DNA of 64,000 nt from GH45 sp046704385 (GCA_046704385.1 JBJKSB010000036.1:67108-131107); one strand, 5' to 3'; counted from the first letter of the stretch, positions 26,546 through 37,806 are shown. Made by a program: numbers and translations. The notes: generated by a model not told the origin, from the sequence alone.

Positions 26546-29500
26546 ATGAAAAAGTTCATTTTTATTTTGGTAAGCCTTATTATGGTTGGTTTTTCGACCG
26601 GCTTAATGGCTCAAACTGCAACACCTCCTGCAACAGGTGATGGATCAAGTAGTAATCCTTATCAAATTGCCACGTTAAACAATTTATACTGGATAACTCA
26701 AAACCCGACAAGTTGGGATAAGTTTTTTATTCAGATGGCTGATATTGACGCATCCGGAACTTCCATATGGGATTCGGATGGTAGTGGAGGATATTATGGT
26801 TTTAGCCCAATTGGTAACGCAACAACCTATTTTACAGGTGCCTATGAAGGTAATGGCCATATCATTGACGGTTTATACATTAACAGGCCCAATACCAATT
26901 ATGTGGGCTTTTTTGGATATACCGAAGATGCCTCCGCAACGCTTACAACTTCCATTATTACCAACCTGGGATTAACAAATGTTAACATAACAGGTAAAGC
27001 TTATGTTGGAGCCATTGCGGGTGATAATAACTTATTTATTTACTATTGTTTTTCAACCGGTTCACTTTTAGGTGTGGAAAAAATAGGCGGCTTTGTAGGA
27101 AATAATCAGGAATCTCAAATTAATAATTGCTACAGCAGATGTTCTGTATCAGGTAGTTCAAGAACCGGAGGCTTTGTTGGATCAACACTGCATCAGGAGG
27201 ATATTAATAATTGTTACAGTACAGGAGGTGTTGATGAAAACTGGTTGGATGGTGGATTTGTTGCCGACCAACAATATACAAATATCGGTGCCGACTGCTT
27301 TTGGGATATGGAAACTTCAGGTCAGAGTACCAGTGATGGAGGAACAGGCAGAAGAACAGACCGGATGAAGAATTACTATACTTACACCAATGGTGAATAT
27401 GCCGTATGGGACTTTTTGGGAGAAACGGCCAATGGTACCAATGATTATTGGGGAATTAATGCTTCGTTCAATGACGGCTATCCGTTCCTGGCCTGGCAAG
27501 GTTATTCCAATGTTGTAAGTACCTGTCAGTGGCCCACCGAAACACCCACAAATATAACGTTTGGAACTGTAACTTCATCAAGTGTTGTACTTGCGGGTTA
27601 TACGGCTCCAACCAATGGTGCTGATGGTTACGTTATTTATATTAATAACGCTGACGATTTTACAGTTCCCAATGATGGGGCTTCTTTAACTCCAAATACT
27701 ACCTGGAGTAATTCAGGACAGCAATGTGTTTATTTTGGGACATCTATAACTCCTAATGTTCCTGTTACAAATTTAAGTAGTACAGGAACTTATTATTTTA
27801 AGATTTATGCCTACACCAATTGCACAGGAACCGAAACTTATGAAGAAAATGGAGCCGAAGCTACATATTCCATGGTTATTTCAGCTACGGCACCTGCCCT
27901 TGGTGATGGAACCAGTGGTAATCCATATCAAATAGCCACGCTGGAGAATTTGTATTGGATTACTCAAAATTCGGCCAGTTGGAGTAAATATTTTATTCAG
28001 ACAGCTGACATAGATGCTTCAGAAACAAACCAGTGGGATAATGGATTAGGCTTTAGTCCGGTAGGAGTTAATACGACATATTTTACCGGATCGTATGATG
28101 GGCAGAATCATTCCATTGATGGGATATATATCAACAGACCTGAGGAATCGCGTATTGCTTTTTTTGGAAGTACATCAGGTGCAACCATAAATAATTTAAA
28201 CCTGTCGAATGTTAATATTTCCGGTAATACCTATGTTGGAGCTCTGGTTGGATATAACTGGTACGATAATATTTCAAATTGTACCGTATCTGGAACTATT
28301 TCAGGCTCTGGTAATGTTGGTGGAATTTCCGGTTATGCTTACGGTAATACGGGGCAAACCATTCAGCAATGTTCCAGTGCATGTACCATTTTGGCTACAG
28401 GTAGTGCTGTGGGTGGTTTAATAGGATATATTAATAGCGTGAATATAAATAATTGCAATTCCTCAGGAACAGTTAGCGGCGTGAATTATGTTGGAGGGCT
28501 TATTGGACAATGTGTATCAACAGCTGTTACGGCAAGTTATTCTACGGGTACTGTAAATTGTGACCCGAATACTTCGAATTATACCGGAGGATTAATTGGT
28601 GGAATTACCAGTACACTTAGTAACATTAACCGATGTTATGCAACTGGAGATGTTACTACCTACTATTCAGGAGGAGGCCTTGTTGGTACGGTAGCAAGTA
28701 ACAATAATATTACAGATTGTTATGCCAGGGGTAATGTTGGAGTTACAAGTAACTATGCTGGTGGTCTGTTAGGAGCATCATCCGGAACAATCAGCAATTG
28801 CTATTCAACCGGTAGCGTTTCATTGGTATCAAGTTCAGGAGGATTAATGGGACTAAATTCAGGAACTGTCTCAAATTCTTTCTGGGATACAGAAACTTCT
28901 GGCAGGTCTCAGGTTGGTGCAGGTACAGGACTTACAACTGCTCAAATGCAAGATTATAATACTTATACAGACGTTACTACCACAACAGTTGGTTTAACTA
29001 CTGCCTGGGATTTTATAAATGATCAGAATGATGATGCCGCCACCAATGATTATTGGGATATAAACCAGGGTGGAGATGGTTATCCGATTTTGACCTACCA
29101 GCCTGAAACTGATGGGTTTTTAACGGGTCCAAAGGGAGCTGGTACAGCTGACAATCCTTTCCAAATTAGTTCGTTGGACGATTTACAATGGATTATGGAC
29201 AATCCAACATCATGGTCGTATGTTTTCATTCAAACTGCTGACATTGATGCAAGTGCAACTTCAACCTGGAATAATGGAGCAGGTTTTAGCCCTATTGGAA
29301 ATTCCACCACTAAATTTTCTGGTACATATAACGGACAAATGCATGTAATTGACGGGCTGTTTATTAATAGTCCTGCAAATAATTATGTTGCTTTATTTGG
29401 ATATACAAGTGCTACTGGAAATATTGAAAACCTGGGTTTAGAAAATATCGATTTTACCGGAAGTGCATATGTATCTGGTTTGGTTGGTGTCCATACCGGA

Positions 29501-32500
29501 ATTATCAGTAACTGCTACAGTAGTGGCCAAATAGTTTCAGTAAATAATTCAGGAATATTAGTTGGATATAATATTGGGGGTAGCGTCGATAATAGTTATA
29601 CTGAGGGAACTATTTCAGGTAATCTGAAAATTGGAGGATTGGTCGGTAACAACAGCAGTAATGGAAGTGTAACTAATTGTTATAGCTATGCAGATGTTTC
29701 ACGTAACAGTGGACAAACCGCAGTAAATTTCGGATCATTAATAGGCTATAATAGCAGTGCATCAGTTCAAAATTGTTATGCTACAGGTTCTGTTTATTAT
29801 ACAGGAACTACCAGTCCAACAGATAAAGGTTTTTTTGGTGAATATGTATCCGGAACCTATACTAATAACTTTTTTGACAGCGATATATCTAACCAAACAA
29901 GTGCTACAGGTGCTACGGCTAAAACCACTGCCGATATGCAGGATATTTCCACCTTCACCAGTACAGCTATAGCAGGTTTAAGTACTGCCTGGGATTTTAT
30001 CTTAAACTTAAATGATGATTCAGCGGATAATAATTATTGGGATATGGATCAGGATGGTTCGGGCTATCCTATATTAAGCTGGCAACCGGAGGCCGATAAT
30101 TACCTGGCTGTTCCGGCCGGATCAGGAACCAGCGTAGATCCTTATCAAATAGCCATTTTAAAACATTTGGAATGGTTAATGAATAATTCGTCGAACTGGA
30201 ATAAATATTATATTCAGGTTGCTGATATTGATGCTGCCGCTACATCCACATGGGATAGCGGTACCGGATTCACCCCTATGGGTAATACTCAGACTGTTTT
30301 TACAGGTAGTTATAATGGAAAAGGTTTTTCAATTAGTAATCTCTTCATCAACAGACCAGGCAAAGATACCATTGGAATGTTCGGTTATGTTACGGGTAGA
30401 TTAGATAGCATTTCACTAATTAACGTAATTATAACCGGTAGAAGTTCCACCGGGGCATTAGCAGGAAGCTTTAATAGTTATTATACAGCCACTCAAATAA
30501 GCAATTGCAGTGCTTCTGGTACAGTTACAGGTCAGGATACAGTTGGGGGGTTAATGGGTTACTACTACAGCAATCATGGAACCTATGCTGCAATTAACAA
30601 ATGCAGTAGTTCAGTTTCAGTAACCGGAGTTAATACTGTTGGCGGATTGGTGGGCAGAAATTATTATGCTTATGTATATAGTTCATATGCATCCGGTAAC
30701 GTTACTGCAAGCGGAAATACGGTAGGTGGTCTGATTGGCTATAACTTCAGTCACTCCGATGTATTTGATAGTTATGCAACCGGTAATGTAAGCGGAACAT
30801 CTGATGTGGGAGGATTGGTCGGTGTTGCTGCACTCAGTGATTGTAAGGATTCTTACAGTACTGGTTCAGTATCAGGAACGGACCAGGTAGGTGGATTTGT
30901 AGGCTATAATTCAAGTTCACTCATGCAACACTGTTATAGTACAGGTAATGTTACCGGATCAAACCTGGCTGCGGGTGGATTTGTCGGATATGGTATAAAT
31001 TCAAGTGCCAGATTCTTTGGTTGTTATGCTAAAGGAAATGTAGACGGGTACGCTCAGGTAGGTGGTTTTGCCGGTCAAATTACATCTGCATCTACTCTTG
31101 ATAGTTGTTATAGTGTCGGGGCAGTTACCGGAACCAGTTCATTAGGCGGGCTTGTCGGTTTCAAGCATCCAACAGGATATGTTTACAATTCATTTTTTGA
31201 TACCGAAACTTCCGGTCAACCTGCTTCAACAGTTGGAACTGGTCTGACTACTACCGAAATGAAAGAGCTTTGCAATTATATTGATGGCATTTATGCTAAC
31301 TGGGATTTCATGGATGAAACGGCTAATGGAACCGGAGATGTTTGGGGAATGAATGCCAGTGAAAATGATGGATATCCATATTTAGCATGGCAGGGATTCA
31401 CGAATACAGCTACTTGCTGTCCAAGACCTTCAGCTGCAGCTACAAGTTTGACATTTGGTTCGGTAACCAGCGGTTCAATAGTTTTGGCAGGTTATGCCTC
31501 GCCAACTGGCGGTGCGGATGGTTATGCCATTTATGTCAACAGCTCAAACACATGGACCGTCCCGTCCGATGGCGACGAACCCGTTGCTGACCTGTCGTGG
31601 AATGATGGAGGACAACAATGTATCTATTTTGGCACCTCTGTAAGTCCGAATATAAATGTTACCAGTTTGTCACCAGGTGTAACCTATTATTTTAAGGTTT
31701 ATGCTTACAACGATTGTAGTGGAGTTGAAAAGTATGAGAACTCAGGGCTGGAAGGAAATCAACCAACCAATAAACTTAATCAGACAATAACTTTTACCAC
31801 TTCATCTGTTACATACGGGGCTGCCGACTTCTCTCCTGCATCAGCATCAAGTGGTTTAACAGTATCCTATAGCAGTTCTGATGAAAATGTAATTACAATT
31901 GTTAGCGGAAAAACCCATATTGTGGGTGCCGGAACCTGTACAATTACTGCTAATCAAAGTGGAGATGCCACCTATAATGCAGCACCACAAGTCACTAATA
32001 ATATTACAGTAGCCAAAAAGTTATTAACGCTGACTGCTGATAATAAATCAAAAACATATGGAGATGCAAATCCTTCGCTTACAATTTCTTATTCGGGTTT
32101 TGCTGGTGGAGAAGATGCTTCAGTATTAGATACAGAGCCAGTTGCATCCACTTCTGCCACTTCATCAAGTAACATAGGGACTTATAATATTAACATAACA
32201 ACTGTAACTGATAATAATTATACTTTTAGTTATGTTATTGGTACTTTAACAGTTAATGCCAAAGCCATTACTGTAACTGCTGATGCAAACCAAAGTAAAG
32301 TGTATGGCGAAGTTGATGCGGAAAAAACGTATACCGTAAGTCCGGCCTTGGTAAATGGAGACAGTTTTACCGGAGCGCTAAGCAGGGTAGCTGGTCAAAG
32401 TGCAGGTACTTATGCTATATTAATTGGAAATTTGTCGGCTGGTTCAAATTACACCATAACTTATGCAGGCACTAATTTTGAAATTACTACCAAACCAATA

Positions 32501-35500
32501 ACAGTAACGGCAACAGCCGGCCAAAGTAAAGTATATGCAGAAAGTGACCCTGCATTTACCTATAACGTAAGTCCGGCCCTGATAAGTGGCGATAGTTTCT
32601 CAGGTTCGTTAAGCAGGGCTGCCGGCGAAAATGTGGGCTCTTATACCCTGTCACAAGGAAGTTTGTCGGCAGGTTCAAATTACACCATAACTTATGTGAG
32701 TGATAATTTTGCTATTACAGTAAAAGCCATTACTGTAACAGCTAATGCCAGTCAAAGTAAGGTTTATGGAGCAAGTGATCCGACTTTTACCTATTCAGTT
32801 AATCCTGCTTTGAAGGCCGGAGACAGTTTTACCGGTGCATTAAGCAGGGTAGCCGGCGAAAATGCAGGTACTTATGCCATATCTCAAGGAAATTTATCGG
32901 CAGGTTCAAATTATAATATTTCTTATGTGGGCAATAATTTTGTTATTACCGCAAAAGCCATTACGGTAACAACTAATACTGGTCAAAGTAAGGTTTATGG
33001 TGCCAGTGATCCGGGTTTCACTTATTCAGTAAATCCGGCTTTGGAGATCGGAGACAGCTTTACAGGATCATTAAGCAGGGCCATTGGTGAAAATGTGGGT
33101 ACGTATGCCATTGTAAAAGGTTCATTATCTGCCGGCTCAAACTACACAATTTCTTATGTGAGTAATAATTTTGAAATTACAAAGGCAAGCCTGACAGCAA
33201 CTGCTGATAATAAAACAAAAATCTATGGTGCTGCCAACCCGGCATTAACTATAACCTATTCAGGATTTGTTAATGGTGAAAGTGCTTCAGTTATCGATAC
33301 TAAACCATCTATAAGCACCACAGCCGACGCAACCAGCGCAGTAGGAACCTATACTATTTCACTTTCGGGGGGTAGCGATAACAATTATACATTTGGAACT
33401 TTAACTGCAGGTACACTTACTGTGAATAAAGCTACACTCACAGTAACCGCTGACAATAAGTCTAAAACTTATGGTGCTGCCAATCCGACTTTAACCGTTT
33501 CATACTCGGGTTTTGTAAATGGTGATGATGCTTCAGACATTATTACTGAACCCGCGGCAATCACTTCAGCCAATGCAAGCAGTGATGTTGGTACTTATGA
33601 TATTACGGCATCTGGTGGTATTGATGATAATTATGATTTTGCTTATGTTACCGGTATACTTACCATTACCAAGGCCGATCAAACCATCACAATCACAACT
33701 GTACCGCAGAAAGATGTTGCAACCGATGCCCTGACCTTTGATATAACAGCAAGTACTTCAAGTAGTTTGGCTTTATCTTATGCAATTCAAAGTGGGCCGG
33801 CTACCATCAGTGGTAATACCATAACTTTATCAGGTGCAACAGGATCAGTTGTAGTAGCCGTTTCCCAGGCAGGAAATAATAATTACAATGCAACATCGGC
33901 ATCCACAAGTTTTAACGTTATCGATAACAGTAAACAAAACCAGACAATTACGTTTAGTACCATTAGTGATAAATTCTATGGGGATGTATTTACCCTGGGT
34001 GCCACAGCCAGTTCCAATCTGGGTGTTAGCTATACCGTTAAATCGGGTCCGGCAAGTATTAACGGATCAACGGTTACGGTTACAGGAATCGGTACGGTTA
34101 CTATTACCGCTAACCAATCAGGTGATGCCACCTATAATCCTGCCGATCCGGTTGACCAGTCATTTAATGCACAAAAGGCTAACTTAACTGTTACAGCCGA
34201 TGATAAATCAAAAACTTACAGCCAGGCAAATCCGGCTTTAACCATCTCATATACAGGTTTTGTTAATGGTGAAGATGAATCGAATCTCACCACACAACCT
34301 GTTGCAGCTACCACGGCCAATGTTAACAGTAATGCAGGTCAGTATGCAATTACTTTATCGGGTGGAAGTGCCAGCAATTATAACTTGTCATTGAATAATG
34401 GTACGTTAACGGTTAATAAGGCCACACTGGTTGTTACAGCTGATGATAAGTCGAAAACATACGGGGAGGCTAATCCGGCTTTAAGCCTTTCATACTCAGG
34501 TTTTGTTAATAGTGAAGATGAGTCAGCACTTACAACACAACCTACAGCATCAACAACTGCCACTTCTGCCAGTGATGCCGGTCAGTATGCCATTTCCTTA
34601 TCGGGAGGAACTGCTGTTAATTATGCCTTTTCGATGAATAATGGTACTTTAACCGTTGGTAAGGCTGCACTGACAGTTACTGCTGATGATAAATCGAAGG
34701 TTTACGGCGAGGCCAATCCGGACTTAACTATAACCTATTCCGGTTTTGTTAACAGTGAAGATAGTTCATTTTTGACTACTCTGCCAGTCGCATCTACAAC
34801 AGCTACAGCTGATAGTGATGCTGGTACTTATGACATTACTGTATCAGGAAGTTCGTCCAACAATTACAGCCTCAGTTATGTAGTGGGTACCTTAACTGTA
34901 ACTAAAGCTGACCAGACTATTACTGTAACTACCATAGAAGATAAAGTTGTATCCAGTGGCCCATTTTATGTGCATGCATCAGCTTCAAGCGGATTAGAAT
35001 TAAGTTATTCAGTAATAAGTGGTCCGGCAACTATTAGCGATTCTACAGTTACCTTAACAGGCGAAGCCGGTTCAGTAAGTATTGAAGTAAGCCAGGCCGG
35101 AAACACCAATTATAACGCTGCTGAACGCCAGACGGTAAGCTTTCAGGTAAATGCTGAGAGTAAGCTGGATCAAACCATCACATTTAAGCCAATAGCCGAT
35201 AAAACATTTGGTGACCCGGATTTTGCACTTATGGCTACAGCCAGCTCAGGACTTGATATCGTGTTTACGGTAATTTCTGGTAATGCAACCCTGACCGGCC
35301 ATGTGGTTAGTATAAATGGTGCAGGCAACGTAGTAATTGAAGCCAGTCAGGCGGGAAATGGTGAATACAATCAAGCTCCGGCAGTACAACAAAGTTTTAT
35401 GGTTAATAAAGCCAATCAAACGATAACATTTAATGCCATCGCTGATAAAGTTTATGGGGATGTATTTAATCTTGAAGCCAGCTCCAGTGAAGGTTTGGAT

Positions 35501-36142
35501 GTATACTTTACAGTGGTTTCGGGTTATGCAACTCTTAATGGCAAAGCGTTGACTTTAACCGGAGCCGGTTCGGTGGTGGTTGAAGCAAACCAGGCAGGTA
35601 ATGATACCATAGCATCTGCTACTGCTGTTCAACAGACAATTACAGTAAATAAAGCCAACCTGACTATCAGTGCTGTCGATACTTTAAAAACCGAAGGTGA
35701 AGAAAATCCGGAATTTGAACTTGCTTTCGATGGGTTTGTTCTGGGCGATACACAGGCTGATTTGGATGAACTGCCTGCCATTAGTTGCAGTACAGACAAA
35801 AGCTCCGCACCCGGTTCGTACGATATTATCCTGTCGGGAGGTATCGATGCTGATTACGAGTTTACCCTGGTTAATGGTACGCTGACTGTAAATAAAGGAA
35901 ATTCGGTTAATATGATTGAACTGCTTAAAATCAAGGTTTATCCTAACCCGGCAGTGAACTACTTAATTATTGATCCGGAAAATAATGTGACAATAAAAAC
36001 CCTGGAAATATATAACCAGGTTGGAGAACGCATTTATTATAATGAAACCGGTGCTCTTAAAATAAATGTTTCAACCTATAATAGTGGTGCTTATATTCTC
36101 CTGATCAACAAGATACAAAGCGTAATATTTATGAAAGATTAG
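26546..36142 (+). CDS. Giant secreted GLUG/MBG-repeat protein with T9SS tail
   Basis: A 3198-residue protein starting at ATG 26546, which gives the signal peptide MKKFIFILVSLIMVGFSTGLMAQ. Four GLUG units start near residues 29, 451, 863 and 1190, each opening with an NPYQIATL-type segment. Two FN3-like modules (about 330-440 and 1625-1740) contain VVLAGYTAPTNGADGYVIY and the cysteine segment GQQC. Residues about 1745-3120 are 17 modules of about 80 residues: 11 of MBG type (TVTADNKSKTYGAANP, YSGFVNGED, GTLTVNKA) and six of the QTITF type (ASSGL, QAGNxxYNAA). The tail from IKVYPNPAVNYLII to the end is a T9SS sorting domain. It is likely a long surface fibre for adhesion; the ligand is unknown. 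Confidence 0.93.
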   Translation: MKKFIFILVSLIMVGFSTGLMAQTATPPATGDGSSSNPYQIATLNNLYWITQNPTSWDKFFIQMADIDASGTSIWDSDGSGGYYGFSPIGNATTYFTGAYEGNGHIIDGLYINRPNTNYVGFFGYTEDASATLTTSIITNLGLTNVNITGKAYVGAIAGDNNLFIYYCFSTGSLLGVEKIGGFVGNNQESQINNCYSRCSVSGSSRTGGFVGSTLHQEDINNCYSTGGVDENWLDGGFVADQQYTNIGADCFWDMETSGQSTSDGGTGRRTDRMKNYYTYTNGEYAVWDFLGETANGTNDYWGINASFNDGYPFLAWQGYSNVVSTCQWPTETPTNITFGTVTSSSVVLAGYTAPTNGADGYVIYINNADDFTVPNDGASLTPNTTWSNSGQQCVYFGTSITPNVPVTNLSSTGTYYFKIYAYTNCTGTETYEENGAEATYSMVISATAPALGDGTSGNPYQIATLENLYWITQNSASWSKYFIQTADIDASETNQWDNGLGFSPVGVNTTYFTGSYDGQNHSIDGIYINRPEESRIAFFGSTSGATINNLNLSNVNISGNTYVGALVGYNWYDNISNCTVSGTISGSGNVGGISGYAYGNTGQTIQQCSSACTILATGSAVGGLIGYINSVNINNCNSSGTVSGVNYVGGLIGQCVSTAVTASYSTGTVNCDPNTSNYTGGLIGGITSTLSNINRCYATGDVTTYYSGGGLVGTVASNNNITDCYARGNVGVTSNYAGGLLGASSGTISNCYSTGSVSLVSSSGGLMGLNSGTVSNSFWDTETSGRSQVGAGTGLTTAQMQDYNTYTDVTTTTVGLTTAWDFINDQNDDAATNDYWDINQGGDGYPILTYQPETDGFLTGPKGAGTADNPFQISSLDDLQWIMDNPTSWSYVFIQTADIDASATSTWNNGAGFSPIGNSTTKFSGTYNGQMHVIDGLFINSPANNYVALFGYTSATGNIENLGLENIDFTGSAYVSGLVGVHTGIISNCYSSGQIVSVNNSGILVGYNIGGSVDNSYTEGTISGNLKIGGLVGNNSSNGSVTNCYSYADVSRNSGQTAVNFGSLIGYNSSASVQNCYATGSVYYTGTTSPTDKGFFGEYVSGTYTNNFFDSDISNQTSATGATAKTTADMQDISTFTSTAIAGLSTAWDFILNLNDDSADNNYWDMDQDGSGYPILSWQPEADNYLAVPAGSGTSVDPYQIAILKHLEWLMNNSSNWNKYYIQVADIDAAATSTWDSGTGFTPMGNTQTVFTGSYNGKGFSISNLFINRPGKDTIGMFGYVTGRLDSISLINVIITGRSSTGALAGSFNSYYTATQISNCSASGTVTGQDTVGGLMGYYYSNHGTYAAINKCSSSVSVTGVNTVGGLVGRNYYAYVYSSYASGNVTASGNTVGGLIGYNFSHSDVFDSYATGNVSGTSDVGGLVGVAALSDCKDSYSTGSVSGTDQVGGFVGYNSSSLMQHCYSTGNVTGSNLAAGGFVGYGINSSARFFGCYAKGNVDGYAQVGGFAGQITSASTLDSCYSVGAVTGTSSLGGLVGFKHPTGYVYNSFFDTETSGQPASTVGTGLTTTEMKELCNYIDGIYANWDFMDETANGTGDVWGMNASENDGYPYLAWQGFTNTATCCPRPSAAATSLTFGSVTSGSIVLAGYASPTGGADGYAIYVNSSNTWTVPSDGDEPVADLSWNDGGQQCIYFGTSVSPNINVTSLSPGVTYYFKVYAYNDCSGVEKYENSGLEGNQPTNKLNQTITFTTSSVTYGAADFSPASASSGLTVSYSSSDENVITIVSGKTHIVGAGTCTITANQSGDATYNAAPQVTNNITVAKKLLTLTADNKSKTYGDANPSLTISYSGFAGGEDASVLDTEPVASTSATSSSNIGTYNINITTVTDNNYTFSYVIGTLTVNAKAITVTADANQSKVYGEVDAEKTYTVSPALVNGDSFTGALSRVAGQSAGTYAILIGNLSAGSNYTITYAGTNFEITTKPITVTATAGQSKVYAESDPAFTYNVSPALISGDSFSGSLSRAAGENVGSYTLSQGSLSAGSNYTITYVSDNFAITVKAITVTANASQSKVYGASDPTFTYSVNPALKAGDSFTGALSRVAGENAGTYAISQGNLSAGSNYNISYVGNNFVITAKAITVTTNTGQSKVYGASDPGFTYSVNPALEIGDSFTGSLSRAIGENVGTYAIVKGSLSAGSNYTISYVSNNFEITKASLTATADNKTKIYGAANPALTITYSGFVNGESASVIDTKPSISTTADATSAVGTYTISLSGGSDNNYTFGTLTAGTLTVNKATLTVTADNKSKTYGAANPTLTVSYSGFVNGDDASDIITEPAAITSANASSDVGTYDITASGGIDDNYDFAYVTGILTITKADQTITITTVPQKDVATDALTFDITASTSSSLALSYAIQSGPATISGNTITLSGATGSVVVAVSQAGNNNYNATSASTSFNVIDNSKQNQTITFSTISDKFYGDVFTLGATASSNLGVSYTVKSGPASINGSTVTVTGIGTVTITANQSGDATYNPADPVDQSFNAQKANLTVTADDKSKTYSQANPALTISYTGFVNGEDESNLTTQPVAATTANVNSNAGQYAITLSGGSASNYNLSLNNGTLTVNKATLVVTADDKSKTYGEANPALSLSYSGFVNSEDESALTTQPTASTTATSASDAGQYAISLSGGTAVNYAFSMNNGTLTVGKAALTVTADDKSKVYGEANPDLTITYSGFVNSEDSSFLTTLPVASTTATADSDAGTYDITVSGSSSNNYSLSYVVGTLTVTKADQTITVTTIEDKVVSSGPFYVHASASSGLELSYSVISGPATISDSTVTLTGEAGSVSIEVSQAGNTNYNAAERQTVSFQVNAESKLDQTITFKPIADKTFGDPDFALMATASSGLDIVFTVISGNATLTGHVVSINGAGNVVIEASQAGNGEYNQAPAVQQSFMVNKANQTITFNAIADKVYGDVFNLEASSSEGLDVYFTVVSGYATLNGKALTLTGAGSVVVEANQAGNDTIASATAVQQTITVNKANLTISAVDTLKTEGEENPEFELAFDGFVLGDTQADLDELPAISCSTDKSSAPGSYDIILSGGIDADYEFTLVNGTLTVNKGNSVNMIELLKIKVYPNPAVNYLIIDPENNVTIKTLEIYNQVGERIYYNETGALKINVSTYNSGAYILLINKIQSVIFMKD
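31780..35900 (+). repeat. Seventeen tandem MBG and QTITF modules of about 240 bp
   Basis: Two module types alternate in blocks: one QTITF module, seven MBG, two QTITF, three MBG, three QTITF, one MBG. The four MBG copies around 32270-33180 share the SALSRVAGENAGTY-like and LSAGSNY segments and are close relatives, which points to local duplication. The last MBG copy, before the T9SS tail, is the most diverged. Confidence 0.88.
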
Positions 36143-36178
36143 CAATTTACGTAGTGGTTGGGGACGTGAATTTTAAAT

Positions 36179-36214
36179 CCCTGCTGCGGGTAATACCGCA
36201 GCAGGGTTATTTTC
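36179..36214 (+). terminator. Terminator after the GLUG/MBG gene
   Basis: A perfect 11-bp stem (CCCTGCTGCGG at 36179-36189 with CCGCAGCAGGG at 36196-36206) and a six-base loop are followed by TTATTTTCC. The T-run is short, but the stem is strong. It lies 31 bases before the next ATG and may allow partial readthrough. Confidence 0.75.
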
Positions 36215-36237
36215 CAATTTAATTTAAAATATTAATT

Positions 36238-37689
36238 ATGAAAAAATTAAGTTATTTGTTAGCCTCATTAATGCTAATGATGCTCTTAAACGGGAATGCT
36301 TATTCTCAGTTAAATGTAAATAAACTGAAAAATAAAGCTACATCAGCAACCAAAGTAAAAGAAGAGCCTAAAAAACAGGAGTCTGGTGCAAAATCCACTT
36401 CCCAACCAGCAGCAAAAACTGATGATGCAGGTTCAAATACGGCCGCATCAACACCGACATCAAAAATTATTTATGTATCAAAATCGGGCAATAACAAAAA
36501 CGCCGGGACAAAAGATGCCCCGATGAAAAATATTGACAAGGCTATTGATAAGGCCTTGCCCGGCGATGAAATAAGAATTGCAGAAGGCGTTTACATGGGT
36601 ACTTTTAATATCGGATATCTGGAAAGCGACAAACCCTTAAAGATTTATGGAAGCTGGGACAATCAATTTGCTAAACAGGATATAGTTAACCATCCCACGG
36701 TTTTTCAACCCGATAATGCCAGCGCTGGTAAGTCAAGAAAAGCTTTAATACAGTTTACCAAAGATGTAAACGGAACCGTTATTGATGGAATGGTTTGGGA
36801 TATGGGCGAAAGAAATCTTTATCATGATAAAGATGGCGTTATTGAAGGTGTTCAGGGTGGCCGGATCAGGGCTTCAACAGAACCGGTTACAGGCAAAAAC
36901 AGTACTGTTGAATCGCCGGCTGTTTCATTTGTTAGTGCCACAAAAGGCGGCAATGTACTCATCCAGAATTGTGTTTTTACTAATGGGGCAAATTATGCTA
37001 TCCAGGCCGGACATCGCAGTGGTACGTTTAAAGTATTAAACAATGTTTTTGTGGCTAACAAAATGGCTTCCATTGAAATTTATGGAACCTGCGCCGGAAG
37101 TAACCAGCAAAAAGACATGGTTGCCTGTGGAGATGTTGAAATTGCCTACAATACCATTTTATTTACCTGGAGCCGCCTGAAAGATTTTAAAGATATGGGT
37201 TACGGGATTAGATTAATGACCAAATGCACATACAACATTCACAACAATATAATTGGAGCAAGTATCATGGGAGGTATTGATGACAGCCGGTTCTGCAGAG
37301 ACGATTTTATTAAAATCGATAATAATATTATGTTTGGTAATAAAGGAGGTGATTTATATTATACTCCTGCAAGTAATACCAAACTTCAACTCACCGTCGA
37401 TCAATTTGGAGATCTAGAATTTGCTAGTGTTTCAGGTAACATAGGTGAGGCTCCTAATATTCCTGTTGACAATGCCTATATGAAAGGTTTTTTCAACGCC
37501 CGGTACAGCGAAACTACGAGTTATGATCCAAACTCACCACAAAATCAGTGGGCCAGGGCTTTGGGAATGAATCAACAGGGAACCATGAGTTCAAAAGTGA
37601 GTATGTTTATGAATAAGTATCCCTGGAAAGAGGCTTTGAAATTGTTTGGTGCTTCTGATAAAGCCGGGGCACAAATACCTTATAAATAA
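36238..37689 (+). CDS. Secreted right-handed beta-helix protein (pectate-lyase fold)
   Basis: A 483-residue protein with a signal peptide (about 1-23, cleavage after AYS), a low-complexity linker rich in Lys, Ser, Thr, Ala and Pro (about 30-78), and a parallel beta-helix domain. The start of the helix shows the pattern of DUF1565 proteins (IIYVSKSGNNKNAGTKDAPM, then DEIRIAEGVYMG). Later coils have repeated asparagine and aspartate ladders (VLIQNCVFTNGANYAI, FKVLNNVFVANKM, YNIHNNIIGAS). No polysaccharide-lyase catalytic set could be assigned. There is no T9SS tail. It is likely a secreted carbohydrate-binding or carbohydrate-active protein. Confidence 0.8.
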   Translation: MKKLSYLLASLMLMMLLNGNAYSQLNVNKLKNKATSATKVKEEPKKQESGAKSTSQPAAKTDDAGSNTAASTPTSKIIYVSKSGNNKNAGTKDAPMKNIDKAIDKALPGDEIRIAEGVYMGTFNIGYLESDKPLKIYGSWDNQFAKQDIVNHPTVFQPDNASAGKSRKALIQFTKDVNGTVIDGMVWDMGERNLYHDKDGVIEGVQGGRIRASTEPVTGKNSTVESPAVSFVSATKGGNVLIQNCVFTNGANYAIQAGHRSGTFKVLNNVFVANKMASIEIYGTCAGSNQQKDMVACGDVEIAYNTILFTWSRLKDFKDMGYGIRLMTKCTYNIHNNIIGASIMGGIDDSRFCRDDFIKIDNNIMFGNKGGDLYYTPASNTKLQLTVDQFGDLEFASVSGNIGEAPNIPVDNAYMKGFFNARYSETTSYDPNSPQNQWARALGMNQQGTMSSKVSMFMNKYPWKEALKLFGASDKAGAQIPYK

Positions 37690-37732
37690 ATATTAGATAG
37701 CTAAGTAGTAATCATAGTTTTTGTTTCATTAT

Positions 37733-37761
37733 GAGAGGGGTGCCTGCCTCTCTCTTTTTTT
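37733..37761 (+). terminator. Terminator after the beta-helix gene
   Basis: GAGAGG (37733-37738) pairs with CCTCTC (37747-37752) and is followed by TCTTTTTTT. It lies between this gene and the convergent DAG-kinase-like gene. Confidence 0.75.
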
Positions 37762-37806
37762 GCTAAAAATCACAGTTGTTTGTGAATTTTAGCTGGAAAA
37801 TCAACC

